From positions 1 to 24,740 of the forward strand of contig CAXGOB010000073.1 in NCBI GenBank assembly GCA_964011275.1: DNA of 24,740 nt, read 5' to 3'. The stretch comes from UBA7328 sp002471345 (GTDB lineage Bacteria; Bacteroidota; Bacteroidia; Chitinophagales; Saprospiraceae). The translations under genes were made by a program, and so were the position numbers. Below the pieces are notes generated by a model, which had not been told where the DNA came from, made no database searches, and was given only the letters and a program-made list of their open reading frames with translations. Shown piece after piece: positions 7,623 to 15,943 of the stretch (its first letter is position 1; each line of letters starts with the position of its first letter).

Positions 7623-8599
7623 ACATACATCACCTCTTTTACAGCCTTTACGATTTTTGTAACATTTGGTAAATATTCATCAACTAAGGTTGGAGCATAT
7701 GGTAAAGAAGTGTCTGCAGCATTCAATCTGGTAACAGGTGCATCTAAATAATCAAATGCATACTTCTGAACACGATATGTAATTTCTGATGAAACTCCAG
7801 CAAAAGGCCAACATTCATCCACGACTATGAGTCTATTTGTCTTTTTTACAGAATTTACTATGGTGTCAATGTCAAGTGGTCTAATTGTTCTAAGATCGAT
7901 AATCTCAGCTGATATACCTTCTTTCTCCAGCTCTTCTCCTGCTTTCTTACAAACTTCCATCATCTTATTAAAAGATACAATTGTCACATCACTCCCCTCC
8001 TTTCTTATAGCCGCAACTCCAATCGGAGTAGTATAATCTCCTTCTGGTACTTCTCCTTTTAATCCATATAGTGATTCAGATTCCATAAAACAAATGGGAT
8101 CTTCATCTCTTATTGCAGATTTGAGTAAACCTTTGGCATCTGCTGGATCAACAATCGAAATCACTTTTAATCCTGGGCAATTTGCCATCCAGGATTCAAA
8201 AGTTTGCGAATGTTGTTGTGCCAATTGACCTGCAGAGCCAGATGGCCCTCTAAAAACGACAGGACAATTGAATTGACCTCCTGACTGAGACAAGGTCTTG
8301 GCTGCATTATTTACGATCTGATCAAATGCCAAAATTGCAAAATTCCAAGTCATAAATTCTACAATAGGTCGAAGACCATTCATAGCTGCTCCAACCCCGA
8401 TACCTGCAAAACCGAGTTCTGCAATAGGAGTATCAATTACTCTTTTTGGACCAAATTCTTCAAGAATCCCTTTACTAACTTTATAAGCTCCATTGTATTC
8501 CGCTACTTCCTCTCCCATAAGAAATACAGAATCATCTCTTCTCATCTCTTCTGACATTGCTTCTCCAAGAGCCTCTCTTAATGTTAGTATTTTAGCCAT
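7613..8599 (-). CDS. pdhB: Pyruvate dehydrogenase E1 component, beta subunit
   Basis: Beta subunit of the alpha2beta2 thiamine-diphosphate E1 of pyruvate dehydrogenase, which decarboxylates pyruvate and feeds acetyl groups to E2. The 328 residues match the family. Marks are the N-terminal LTLREALGEAMSEEM, MGEEV (28-32), DTPIAELGFAGIGVGAAM (56-73), PIVEFMTWNFA (78-88), the QHSQTFESW segment (129-137), and the C-terminal transketolase domain with DLRTIRPLD and VDECWPFAG. The last motif favours pyruvate over branched-chain substrates, though BkdB-type proteins are close. The alpha subunit gene is not in the window. The frame is open to a TTG at 8617 that belongs to the -7 element, so the ATG at 8599 is chosen. 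Confidence 0.93.
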   Translation of the reverse strand: MAKILTLREALGEAMSEEMRRDDSVFLMGEEVAEYNGAYKVSKGILEEFGPKRVIDTPIAELGFAGIGVGAAMNGLRPIVEFMTWNFAILAFDQIVNNAAKTLSQSGGQFNCPVVFRGPSGSAGQLAQQHSQTFESWMANCPGLKVISIVDPADAKGLLKSAIRDEDPICFMESESLYGLKGEVPEGDYTTPIGVAAIRKEGSDVTIVSFNKMMEVCKKAGEELEKEGISAEIIDLRTIRPLDIDTIVNSVKKTNRLIVVDECWPFAGVSSEITYRVQKYAFDYLDAPVTRLNAADTSLPYAPTLVDEYLPNVTKIVKAVKEVMYVGA

Positions 8600-8614
8600 A
8601 TTGCAATTTTGCTG

Positions 8615-8646
8615 CAAAGAAACACTGGTTTATGTTAGTTTTCAAA
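8615..8646 (-). promoter_or_regulatory. Promoter of pdhB (-33 TTTG and -7 TTTCTTTG)
   Basis: On the minus strand TTTG (8646-8643) is followed, after a 20-base spacer, by TTTCTTTG (8622-8615), one mismatch from TAnnTTTG. The spacing is ideal for a Bacteroidota sigma-A promoter. The ATG at 8599 follows 15 bases after the element. Confidence 0.65.
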
Positions 8647-8804
8647 CTGAAGAATAAAAAAGAATAGAAAATTGATAGGATTATAAATTTGAGATGTATA
8701 AAATATGCCAGAAAAATTCTCGTTTAGTCCTTTGCTATCGCAACAATAAATATTGTGGTATTGAAATTGCACTGATCTGAGTCCCACAAATACATTAAGA
8801 ACAG

Positions 8805-8933
8805 ATGAAAAAAATATTCAATAAGCAGACACTAGGAGTTGTCGCAATTATTTGCTTGGCATTGTTCATTGGTGCATGCAATAGAGGTACTGGTTGTCCT
8901 AATAATTTTGGGATCATTTTGCCTTTGTTTTAA
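8805..8933 (+). CDS. Mini-lipoprotein of 42 residues upstream of mnmD
   Basis: A short ORF with all marks of a lipoprotein: a basic start MKKIFNK, a hydrophobic core (LGVVAIICLALFI) and a lipobox ending IGAC with Cys25. Cleavage there would leave an 18-residue lipidated peptide with a second cysteine at 31 (RGTGCPNNFG) and a hydrophobic end (IILPLF). Basic n-region, hydrophobic core, lipobox and stop codon all fit, and the initiation context (AACAG before ATG) matches that of the symporter gene. It lies 21 bases before mnmD and probably opens that operon. No function can be given. A non-lipoprotein leader peptide acting on mnmD expression is the main alternative. The preceding 8647-8804 holds no other gene I can see. 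Confidence 0.7.
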   Translation: MKKIFNKQTLGVVAIICLALFIGACNRGTGCPNNFGIILPLF

Positions 8934-8954
8934 TCCAATATTAGATTTAACAAT

Positions 8955-9620
8955 ATGAACGAGGTAGTTCTTACCTCAGATGATTCTTCTTCAATCTATT
9001 CTTCCAGATTTGATGCGCTGTATCATTCTAAACATGGTGCTATCCAAGAAAGCCAACATGTATTTATTAAATCAGGGCTTCAAGAATTTATCCATTTAAG
9101 GAAAACGCAAGAACTTAATGTTTTAGAAATAGGATTTGGTACTGGACTCAATGCACTACTTACTTTGATTGAAGCTGAATCAAGGAATATCAATATTTCC
9201 TATAAAGGTCTTGAAGCCTACCCTATTACTGATGACCTTTTTCACAAATTAAACTATTCTAGCATTCTTGATTGTGAAAATGAATTCAATTCCATTCATT
9301 CTACACCCTGGAATGAGGTTTCCACAATTAGTCGAAGTTTTACCCTTTTTAAAAAAAAGTGTCTTTTTCAAGAATTTGAAGATGAAAAAAGATTCGATGT
9401 AATTTATTTTGATGCCTTTGCGCCTAATACACAAGAGGAGCTATGGAATCTAGACATGATGAAAAAGATGTATTCATTATCTCGGAATGGAAGTATACTC
9501 GTAACTTACTGCGCTAAAGGAGTAGTAAGAAGGACTATGCAAGAAGCTGGATTTGAAGTTTCTCGCATTCAAGGCCCTCCTGGCAAAAGAGAAATGCTGA
9601 GAGCTATCAGAACTACTTGA
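8955..9620 (+). CDS. mnmD: tRNA (mnm5s2U34)-methyltransferase MnmD
   Basis: SAM-dependent methyltransferase for the last step of 5-methylaminomethyl-2-thiouridine formation at the tRNA wobble position. It corresponds to the N-terminal half of E. coli MnmC without the FAD-dependent MnmC1 half, a form known from several phyla. Length is 221 residues. Marks are the family opening (TSDDSSSIYSSRFDALYHS, 7-25), the SAM loop LEIGFGTGLN (57-66), DAFAP (153-157) followed by ELWN, a TYCAKGVVRRTM block near 189-200, and the closing GPPGKREMLRA. It is followed after 16 bases by the symporter gene, and the two are likely co-transcribed. Confidence 0.93.
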   Translation: MNEVVLTSDDSSSIYSSRFDALYHSKHGAIQESQHVFIKSGLQEFIHLRKTQELNVLEIGFGTGLNALLTLIEAESRNINISYKGLEAYPITDDLFHKLNYSSILDCENEFNSIHSTPWNEVSTISRSFTLFKKKCLFQEFEDEKRFDVIYFDAFAPNTQEELWNLDMMKKMYSLSRNGSILVTYCAKGVVRRTMQEAGFEVSRIQGPPGKREMLRAIRTT

Positions 9621-9636
9621 ATATCAAAAATAACAG

Positions 9637-10947
9637 ATGAAAAATTTAGCATTGCATTGGAAGATCCTTATTGGAATGGGATTAGGAATTGTTGCCGGTA
9701 TTATTGCGGTTCAATTTTCTGGAGGAAAGAGTTTTATAGTTGATTGGATCAAACCATTTGGGACAATTTTTATTAATGCTTTGAAGCTTATAGCAATTCC
9801 GTTAATTGTTGCTTCCTTAATTAAGGGAATTTCAGACTTGAAAGATATTTCCAAATTATCTGCCATGGGAGGTAGAACAATAGGAATATATCTTTTAACC
9901 ACTTTTTTTGCTGTTTCTACAGGACTTCTAATCGTAAATGTTGTGAAGCCGGGCAAGTTAGTCAAAGAAGAAACCAGACAAGTTTTGATGTCAAATTTTT
10001 CGGCTGATGCATCAGGTAAGATATCAATGGCTGAAAATCAGCAACAGTCAGGCCCTTTGCAGGCTCTTGTCGACCTTGTGCCTAGTAATCTATTTGAGGC
10101 ACTCAGTGGCAATGGGAATATGCTTCAAGTAATCTTTTTTGTGATCTTTTTTGGATTGGCATTGATTCTGGTTGACCCCAAAAAGGGTGAGCCAATAAAG
10201 AAATTCTTTGATAGCTTAAACGAGGTTGTTCTTAAACTGATTGATCTTATAATGCTTGCAGCACCTTATGGAGTTTTTGCCCTATTAGCAGCACTTGTAG
10301 CAGAATCACCCTCTGCTGATATTTTTAAGGCATTAATCGGATACTCCTTAACTGTATTAGCAGGTCTCAGTATACTTGTTTTCGGATTATATCCATTATT
10401 GGTTAAATTGTTTGGGGGCAAAAATCCGGGAGAATTTTATAGGGCCATTTCTCCAGCTCAACTACTCGCTTTTTCTACAAGTAGTAGCGCAGCTACCCTT
10501 CCTGTTACTATGGAAAGAGTAGAAGAGCATCTAGGAGTAAGTAAAGAAGTAAGCAGTTTTGTATTGCCTATTGGGGCCACCATTAATATGGATGGAACCA
10601 GTCTTTATCAAGCAGTAGCCGCAGTATTTATTGCTCAGGCCTTCGGAATGGATCTTTCTCTTTCAGCTCAATTAGGCATAGTCTTAACAGCCACATTAGC
10701 TTCAATAGGGACAGCTGCTGTCCCTAGTGCTGGGATGGTCATGTTAGTAATAATATTAGGACAAGCAGGTATACCAGAAGCAGGTTTAGCATTAATATTT
10801 GCTGTGGATAGACCTTTGGATATGTGTCGTACAGTGGCTAATGTAACTGGTGATGCAACGGTGTCATTATTGGTTGGAAGGTCAATGAACAAAGTGGGTC
10901 CTCCAAATATTAAGAATTGGGACGATAATTACGAAAGTGTAAAATAG
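9637..10947 (+). CDS. Glutamate/aspartate-type dicarboxylate:cation symporter
   Basis: Inner-membrane transporter of the DAACS family (GltP/GltPh type) that imports acidic amino acids or C4-dicarboxylates with H+ or Na+. The 436 residues include about eight transmembrane helices and the two re-entrant hairpins: the serine-rich FSTSSSAATLPVTME (HP1), NMDGT at 317-321 in TM7, and GTAAVPSAGMVML (HP2). TM8 carries Asp395, Arg398, Thr399, Asn402 and Asp406, each exactly one residue beyond the substrate and ion ligands of GltPh (D394, R397, T398, N401, D405). The arginine supports an acidic substrate rather than a neutral one. Coupling ion and exact substrate cannot be read from sequence. The next gene starts 9 bases after the stop. 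Confidence 0.94.
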   Translation: MKNLALHWKILIGMGLGIVAGIIAVQFSGGKSFIVDWIKPFGTIFINALKLIAIPLIVASLIKGISDLKDISKLSAMGGRTIGIYLLTTFFAVSTGLLIVNVVKPGKLVKEETRQVLMSNFSADASGKISMAENQQQSGPLQALVDLVPSNLFEALSGNGNMLQVIFFVIFFGLALILVDPKKGEPIKKFFDSLNEVVLKLIDLIMLAAPYGVFALLAALVAESPSADIFKALIGYSLTVLAGLSILVFGLYPLLVKLFGGKNPGEFYRAISPAQLLAFSTSSSAATLPVTMERVEEHLGVSKEVSSFVLPIGATINMDGTSLYQAVAAVFIAQAFGMDLSLSAQLGIVLTATLASIGTAAVPSAGMVMLVIILGQAGIPEAGLALIFAVDRPLDMCRTVANVTGDATVSLLVGRSMNKVGPPNIKNWDDNYESVK

Positions 10948-10955
10948 ATTTGATT

Positions 10956-11480
10956 ATGGATTTAGGTATAGGATCACGGGTAAAGCATCCTGCTTATGGT
11001 GATGGAGTTATTATAGGGCTAGAACCAAATGTATATCAAGTTTGCTTCACAAAATATGGGATCAAACCTCTAGGGAAGGATTATAAGAGCTGGGAGGTTA
11101 TAGAAGCAATTGAAAGTGAAAAAGCACTTACTTATGATAGATTAGAAAAATCTTTGGTCAACATTCTAAGAGATTGGGCAGGAGTAGGCAAGCTAGCAGA
11201 TATTGGAGAAAAATGGAAAGGTGGTAAAATTATAATTCAACCCCATGATGAAAACTTGAAAGGAAAGGAACTTCCTATTGAAGATTTCTTTCATAAAATT
11301 GTTATGATAAGAGACCGAATGAGGGTAATGGAGCAAAGGGTGAATAGTAGTAAGGAAATGTCAGAACAAGACAAAGTAAACTTGCAACAATATATCACCA
11401 GAATCTATGGTAGCCTCACCACCTTTAATGTTCTTTTTGATAATAAAGAGGATCACTTTAGAGGTGAAAAATCGAAATAG
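10956..11480 (+). CDS. Uncharacterised protein with tudor-like N-terminal segment
   Basis: A 174-residue soluble protein without signal peptide or membrane segment. Residues 4-50 (GIGSRVKHPAYGDGVIIG and following) have the pattern G-x-R-V-x-H-x-x-[YF]-G-x-G-x-[VI] seen in the small beta-barrel at the C-terminus of UvrD/PcrA helicases and in CarD-like domains, which contact RNA polymerase in those families. The rest (about 60-174) is charged and helical, with a likely coiled segment (HKIVMIRDRMRVMEQRV). The similarity is to the motif only; no function is proven. The ATG at 10956 is preferred over an in-frame TTG two codons upstream. The gene sits inside the mnmD-to-dehydrogenase array, with gaps of 8 and 6 bases on its two sides. 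Confidence 0.75.
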   Translation: MDLGIGSRVKHPAYGDGVIIGLEPNVYQVCFTKYGIKPLGKDYKSWEVIEAIESEKALTYDRLEKSLVNILRDWAGVGKLADIGEKWKGGKIIIQPHDENLKGKELPIEDFFHKIVMIRDRMRVMEQRVNSSKEMSEQDKVNLQQYITRIYGSLTTFNVLFDNKEDHFRGEKSK

Positions 11481-11486
11481 TAATTG

Positions 11487-12758
11487 ATGAATAAAATTCT
11501 TTTATTTCTTTGTGTCTTGCTTTTTGCGACCTTAGGTTGTGTTGAGATTCCTGAACCATTTAGTAAAATTCCTCCTGGTCTTTGGAAAGGCACTTTGGTA
11601 TTGGAAGACGATCCTTTGACGAATAGAAATGACCTGGAATTACCATTTAATTTCGAAGTAAATTATGGTGAAAATGATGCCATTCTTATTACAATCATAA
11701 ATGCAGAAGAAAGGATAGTAATAGAAGAAGTCAAGTTTACTCATAATCGAAGAACTGGTAGAGATTCAATATTCATTGATTTCCCTCTATTTGATACACA
11801 CATTGCCGCTGAATTTAAGGAGAACATAATCCAAGGTGCTTGGCATGTTCATTATAGAGATAACTATAGTATCCCATTCATAGCATATCATGGCAATCAC
11901 AATAGGTTTGAGATGCTTGATGATGCAAATCATGATCTGTCAGGAGAATGGAATGTAAGAATGGAGATTGAAACAGAGACAGAATATCCAGCTCTAGGAG
12001 ATTTCAAACAAGAAGGTAATAAGCTTACAGGTACTTTTCTTACTGAAACTGGTGATTATAGATATCTAGAAGGAGTAGTTTCTGGCAATGAATTATTCCT
12101 CAGTTGTTTTGATGGCTCACATGCTTTTTATTTTGACGGAGAAGTTCTTAACTCTGGAAGTATTTTAGGTCGATTTTATTCGGGGGTTCATTATAAAACG
12201 AACTGGACAGGTGTAAAAGATGGGAATAATGACATGTCCAATGCATATGAATTCTCCAAACTAAAAAGAAATAAAGATCCAGTTTCTTTTTCTTTCCCAA
12301 ATACGGAAGGGTTACAGGTATCACTTTCTGACGAGAAATATAGAGACAAACCCAAAATTATCAAGCTGATGGGAACTTGGTGTCCGAATTGCATGGATGA
12401 AACCAATTTTCTTTTGGATTATTTGAAAAACAACCCAGATAAGCAAATTGACATTATTGCCATTGCTTTTGAACGTTATCGGGATCCTCAAAAGGCTCTT
12501 CAGATGGTAGAGCAATATAAAACCAAAAAACAAATTCCATATGAAGTCTTATATGGTGGCTATTATGATAAAGCCGAAGCGACAGAAACTTTCAAAATAT
12601 TGGAAAAAATCCAATCCTACCCTACTCTTATCTTCTTGAATAGCAAAAACGAAGTTCAAAAAATATATACGGGATTTGCGGGGCCAGCAACGAAAGAATA
12701 TCAGAATTTCAAAGTAGATTTTGATAGAATTGTAACTGAATTATTGAATGAGGTATGA
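11487..12758 (+). CDS. Lipoprotein with C-terminal thioredoxin-like domain (TlpA type)
   Basis: 423 residues beginning with a lipoprotein signal (MNKILLFLCVLLFATLGC, Cys18), so it is anchored in the envelope. Residues about 30-255 are rich in beta-strand and appear to hold two similar barrel-like parts: PPGLWKGTLVLEDDP and LSGEWNVRMEIETE each open a part, both with a G-x-W start. I do not recognise this region. Residues 270-423 form a thioredoxin fold with the redox motif WCPNC (298-302, Cys299 and Cys302) and the cis-proline segment SYPTLIF. TlpA-like proteins reduce or resolve disulfides in the periplasm. The ATG at 11487 is directly preceded by a TTG codon; the ATG is preferred. The stop overlaps the next start in ATGA, indicating translational coupling. 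Confidence 0.87.
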   Translation: MNKILLFLCVLLFATLGCVEIPEPFSKIPPGLWKGTLVLEDDPLTNRNDLELPFNFEVNYGENDAILITIINAEERIVIEEVKFTHNRRTGRDSIFIDFPLFDTHIAAEFKENIIQGAWHVHYRDNYSIPFIAYHGNHNRFEMLDDANHDLSGEWNVRMEIETETEYPALGDFKQEGNKLTGTFLTETGDYRYLEGVVSGNELFLSCFDGSHAFYFDGEVLNSGSILGRFYSGVHYKTNWTGVKDGNNDMSNAYEFSKLKRNKDPVSFSFPNTEGLQVSLSDEKYRDKPKIIKLMGTWCPNCMDETNFLLDYLKNNPDKQIDIIAIAFERYRDPQKALQMVEQYKTKKQIPYEVLYGGYYDKAEATETFKILEKIQSYPTLIFLNSKNEVQKIYTGFAGPATKEYQNFKVDFDRIVTELLNEV

Positions 12759-13573
12759 ATAGTATTTTGAAAAAAATAGCCTTAATCACTGGAGGCAACT
12801 CAGGAATAGGTGCAGCGACTGCTAAAGTTTTCGCCAAAAATGGCTACAAAGTGATCATCACAGGTCGGAGAAAGGAAAAGCTCAATGCCGTAAAAGCAAA
12901 GCTTGAAGCGAAATATGCTTTAGAAGTTAAAGTGATGGCTTTTGATATTAGAGATTTTAATGAAACACAGAGCGCCTTCAAAAGTCTAAGCTCTCCTTGG
13001 AATAAAGTGGATGTTCTTGTTAATAATGCAGGATTAGCAGCCGGCTATAGCTCTATTGAGAGTGGCGATATGGATGACTGGAATAGAATGATAGACACCA
13101 ATATAAAAGGCCTATTAAGTATCACTAGATTAGTATCTGAAAGTATGGTCAAAAGAGGTCATGGTGACATTATAAATGTAGGGTCCACTTCAGGTTCACA
13201 AATATATCCTAATGGAAATGTCTACTGTGCTACTAAAGCAGCGGTGAATATGTTAACTCAAGGAATGAGAATAGACCTCTTTAAAAAAGGAGTTAGAGTA
13301 AGTGAGGTGAATCCAGCACATGTGGAAACAGAATTTGCGATGGTCAGATATAATGGCGATGCTCAAAAAGCTTCTATTTATGATGATTTCACTCCTTTAA
13401 GGGCTAAAGATGTGGCAAAAACAATCTTCTTTATAGCTTCTGCGCCAAGGCATGTGACCATTCAAAATGTTGTAATTGCTGGAACACAACAAGCTGGAGC
13501 AAATTTCATCGACAGATCAGGCAAAAAGTATGTAGATCAAAAGATTCAAGAAGAAAGAAGTTCTTCTTCCTAA
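12755..13573 (+). CDS. Short-chain dehydrogenase/reductase (YdfG-like)
   Basis: NAD(P)-dependent oxidoreductase of the classical SDR family, 272 residues. Marks are the cofactor loop TGGNSGIG (12-19), GRR after beta-strand 2 (37-39, favouring NADP), NNAG (90-93), and the catalytic Ser144, Tyr157 and Lys161 in a YCATK context. The NPAHVETEF segment resembles the group that includes YdfG, which acts on 3-hydroxy acids such as serine and malonic semialdehyde; the substrate here is not determined. Its ATG overlaps the stop of the TlpA-like gene by 4 bases, and its own TAA overlaps the stop of the convergent lipB. The tail (QEERSSSS) extends past the fold. Confidence 0.92.
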   Translation: MNSILKKIALITGGNSGIGAATAKVFAKNGYKVIITGRRKEKLNAVKAKLEAKYALEVKVMAFDIRDFNETQSAFKSLSSPWNKVDVLVNNAGLAAGYSSIESGDMDDWNRMIDTNIKGLLSITRLVSESMVKRGHGDIINVGSTSGSQIYPNGNVYCATKAAVNMLTQGMRIDLFKKGVRVSEVNPAHVETEFAMVRYNGDAQKASIYDDFTPLRAKDVAKTIFFIASAPRHVTIQNVVIAGTQQAGANFIDRSGKKYVDQKIQEERSSSS

Positions 13574-14274
13574 TTTTCAATAAGGTATTCATATTGAAAT
13601 ACATTTTCGAATTCAGATTTCAACAGCAATTTCACTTTTTGTAGGTCAATAGATTGGTTCAGTTCTTCGCTTATAGATGTGACAGTTTTTGAGGAATCTT
13701 GAATACCGCAAGGAACAATTCCGGTAAAATGAGAAAGGTCTGGTTTTACATTAAGTGCAAAACCATGCATAGAAACCCATCTACTCATGTGAACACCAAT
13801 AGCACATATCTTCCTACTTTGAGTATTATGTGAAGATGGCTGTAGCCATACACCAGTGAAGCCTGCTACTCTTTCACCATTCAAGTCAAAATATTTCAAA
13901 ACATTTATAACAACTTGTTCCAATTCCCTGACATATCTATGTACGTCATTATAGAATTGATCCAAATCGAATATAGGATAACCTGTAATTTGACCAGGTC
14001 CATGATATGTTATATCTCCTCCTCTATTGGTTTTATAATACTCAATTCCATTTGCTTCTAATTGAGCAGGGTTCATTATCAAGTTTTCAACTTTCCCACT
14101 CTTTCCTAATGTATATACCGGATTATGTTCACATAGAAGCAATCTATTTTTGGGTTCTTTATCTGCTTCTCTTTTCTCCTTAATAATCCTCTGTTGCACT
14201 ACTTTTTGATAATCCCATGCTTTCTTGTATGAGATTAATCCAAGATCTTCATAAATAACCTCTGGCTTTCTCAT
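13570..14274 (-). CDS. lipB: Octanoyltransferase LipB
   Basis: Transfers octanoyl from acyl carrier protein to lipoyl domains, the first step of lipoate attachment to pyruvate and 2-oxoglutarate dehydrogenases and the glycine cleavage system. It thus serves the complex that contains PdhB, encoded 5 kb away. Length is 234 residues. Marks are the RGGDITYHGPGQITGYP block (84-100), the catalytic lysine Lys155 in RKICAIGVHMSRW, the MHGFALNV segment, and the catalytic Cys189 in GIVPCGI. The ATG directly follows the stop of the peptide-binding lipoprotein gene (TAGATG on the minus strand), so the two share a transcript and translation is probably coupled. Its TAG overlaps the convergent dehydrogenase stop. 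Confidence 0.96.
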   Translation of the reverse strand: MRKPEVIYEDLGLISYKKAWDYQKVVQQRIIKEKREADKEPKNRLLLCEHNPVYTLGKSGKVENLIMNPAQLEANGIEYYKTNRGGDITYHGPGQITGYPIFDLDQFYNDVHRYVRELEQVVINVLKYFDLNGERVAGFTGVWLQPSSHNTQSRKICAIGVHMSRWVSMHGFALNVKPDLSHFTGIVPCGIQDSSKTVTSISEELNQSIDLQKVKLLLKSEFENVFQYEYLIEN

Positions 14275-15906
14275 CTAGAGATTAATGCTTTTGGGGTTCA
14301 AAAAGTTTATTGCATTTGTAGGCATTCCAAATATATTTTTAGAGTAGAAATTAGCAGTTTCATCGTAAAAAAGGAAAATAACAGGAGCGTCATCTACTAT
14401 TAACTGATTCATGGAATGATACAAATCAATTTTTAACGAATCAGCTAATGGTAAGATGGCTTTTTCATAAAGGATGTCGAACTTGTCACTCCCAAATCTA
14501 GTGTAATTCGGAGGTGCTGGATTTTTACTATAAAATAATGAAAGGTAATTTTCCCCATCAGGATAATCAACTATCCAAGAGGCTCTAAAAATTGCAATTG
14601 CTGAACTCCTCATTTTGTCTCTCAATATGGCCGACTCCATTACATCTATTTTGACATTGAGCCCAAGCTCTTCCCATTGTCTAGCGATAAATGTAGTCAG
14701 GTCCAAATAGTCCTTGCTCGTACTTATTACAATTTCTTCAGATAGATCTATTCCTTTTATTTCATTTAGTAGATTTTTCGCTTTTACAATGTCATATCCA
14801 TATCCCTGTACTTTTCTAGAATCGTAAGAAGGAAGTCCTTTTGGAATGACTCCTGAGTCAGCTTCTGCTCCCACCCCATTTCGTAAACTATTGAGCATCA
14901 ATGTTCTATCTATTGCCCAATTAAGAGCCTGTCTTACTTCTTTATATTGTAAAATGCTGTTCTGTTCTTTTGCTAATACCTGATTTATACCTAAATACTC
15001 AAAGTTCAGGTATGGGTTTTTAAGAATTTGAATTCTATCTTTTAGGGCGTCTTTTATCTCCCCCTTTTTATCCAAAGCTGTATTTACATATGAAGCTTCC
15101 AATCCACTCATATAGTCCAAATTCCCATTGATGATCTCAAGAAGTGCAATACTTCTTTCAGGAATAAAGCTGGTACGAATTCCATCCAAATTATGATTTA
15201 CTTTATAATGATAATTGGAATTGGTTTTAAGGAACAAACCATTTTTATCCAACCATTTGACAAATTTGAAAGGGCCAGTTCCTACAGGATTTTCAAAAAA
15301 CTGAGTACCGTAATACTGAACTGCCTCTTCAGGAACAACAGAACAATATTGCATGGTGAGGAGGCTTAAAAAAGGGCCAAATGGTCTATCTAGATGTATT
15401 TTGAAAATGGAATCACTTTGAGAAGTAAATGGATCTTGACCTCTCAGTTTACCCTTGAAAATCCATGACCCAGGACTATTTACATCTTTACTGATAATTC
15501 GATTAAAAGAAAAAACGAAATCGGAGGCACTGACTTCACGAGTAGCTTTAATGAAGCATTCATCTTCATGAAAGAAGACATTTCTTTTTATAATAAATGA
15601 ATATTCTAATCCATCATCAGATATATTCCAAGACTTAGCTAAATCTGGAATTATATTCAGTGAGTCATCCAAAGTGACTAGGGTACTATACAAATGGCTT
15701 ACTGGCCAAATATTACTTTGACTTTTAGCAAATGCAGGATCCAGAGAAGTAAGCGGATTGTGCTGATTGTAATGGAAGACTTTAGCTTTTACTGAATCTT
15801 CATTTTTACAACTCAAAACCGTGATTGCAGAAATGCAGATAACCAAAAACCAATGACGGATCAAATATTGATGCACCTTTACTAGTTGAAATCGAAAAAT
15901 AGACAC
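14275..15906 (-). CDS. Peptide-binding lipoprotein of an ABC importer (SBP family 5)
   Basis: Solute-binding protein of the OppA/DppA family, 543 residues. The signal ends in a lipobox VLSC with Cys33, so it is a lipoprotein. Family marks are the start of the mature domain (NPLTSLDPAFA), a DLAKSWNISDDGLEYSF segment, the ASDFVFSFNRI region, GTGPFKFVKW and a conserved ALNWAIDR stretch. The family binds peptides, nickel or other small ligands. No permease or ATPase gene is nearby, so its importer is encoded elsewhere or it works alone. There is no ATG before the lipobox. The start is GTG at 15906, or a second GTG at 15876 that would give a shorter n-region. It abuts lipB and is divergent from the tricorn-type protease. 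Confidence 0.88.
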   Translation of the reverse strand: MSIFRFQLVKVHQYLIRHWFLVICISAITVLSCKNEDSVKAKVFHYNQHNPLTSLDPAFAKSQSNIWPVSHLYSTLVTLDDSLNIIPDLAKSWNISDDGLEYSFIIKRNVFFHEDECFIKATREVSASDFVFSFNRIISKDVNSPGSWIFKGKLRGQDPFTSQSDSIFKIHLDRPFGPFLSLLTMQYCSVVPEEAVQYYGTQFFENPVGTGPFKFVKWLDKNGLFLKTNSNYHYKVNHNLDGIRTSFIPERSIALLEIINGNLDYMSGLEASYVNTALDKKGEIKDALKDRIQILKNPYLNFEYLGINQVLAKEQNSILQYKEVRQALNWAIDRTLMLNSLRNGVGAEADSGVIPKGLPSYDSRKVQGYGYDIVKAKNLLNEIKGIDLSEEIVISTSKDYLDLTTFIARQWEELGLNVKIDVMESAILRDKMRSSAIAIFRASWIVDYPDGENYLSLFYSKNPAPPNYTRFGSDKFDILYEKAILPLADSLKIDLYHSMNQLIVDDAPVIFLFYDETANFYSKNIFGMPTNAINFLNPKSINL

Positions 15907-15943
15907 TTAGTCATCATAATCAAAGGATTATTAATATTTTACA

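Noticed and set aside
8727..8734. GTCCTTTG as a promoter for the mini-lipoprotein
   Set aside because: Both leading bases differ from TA and there is no TTG at a suitable distance upstream.
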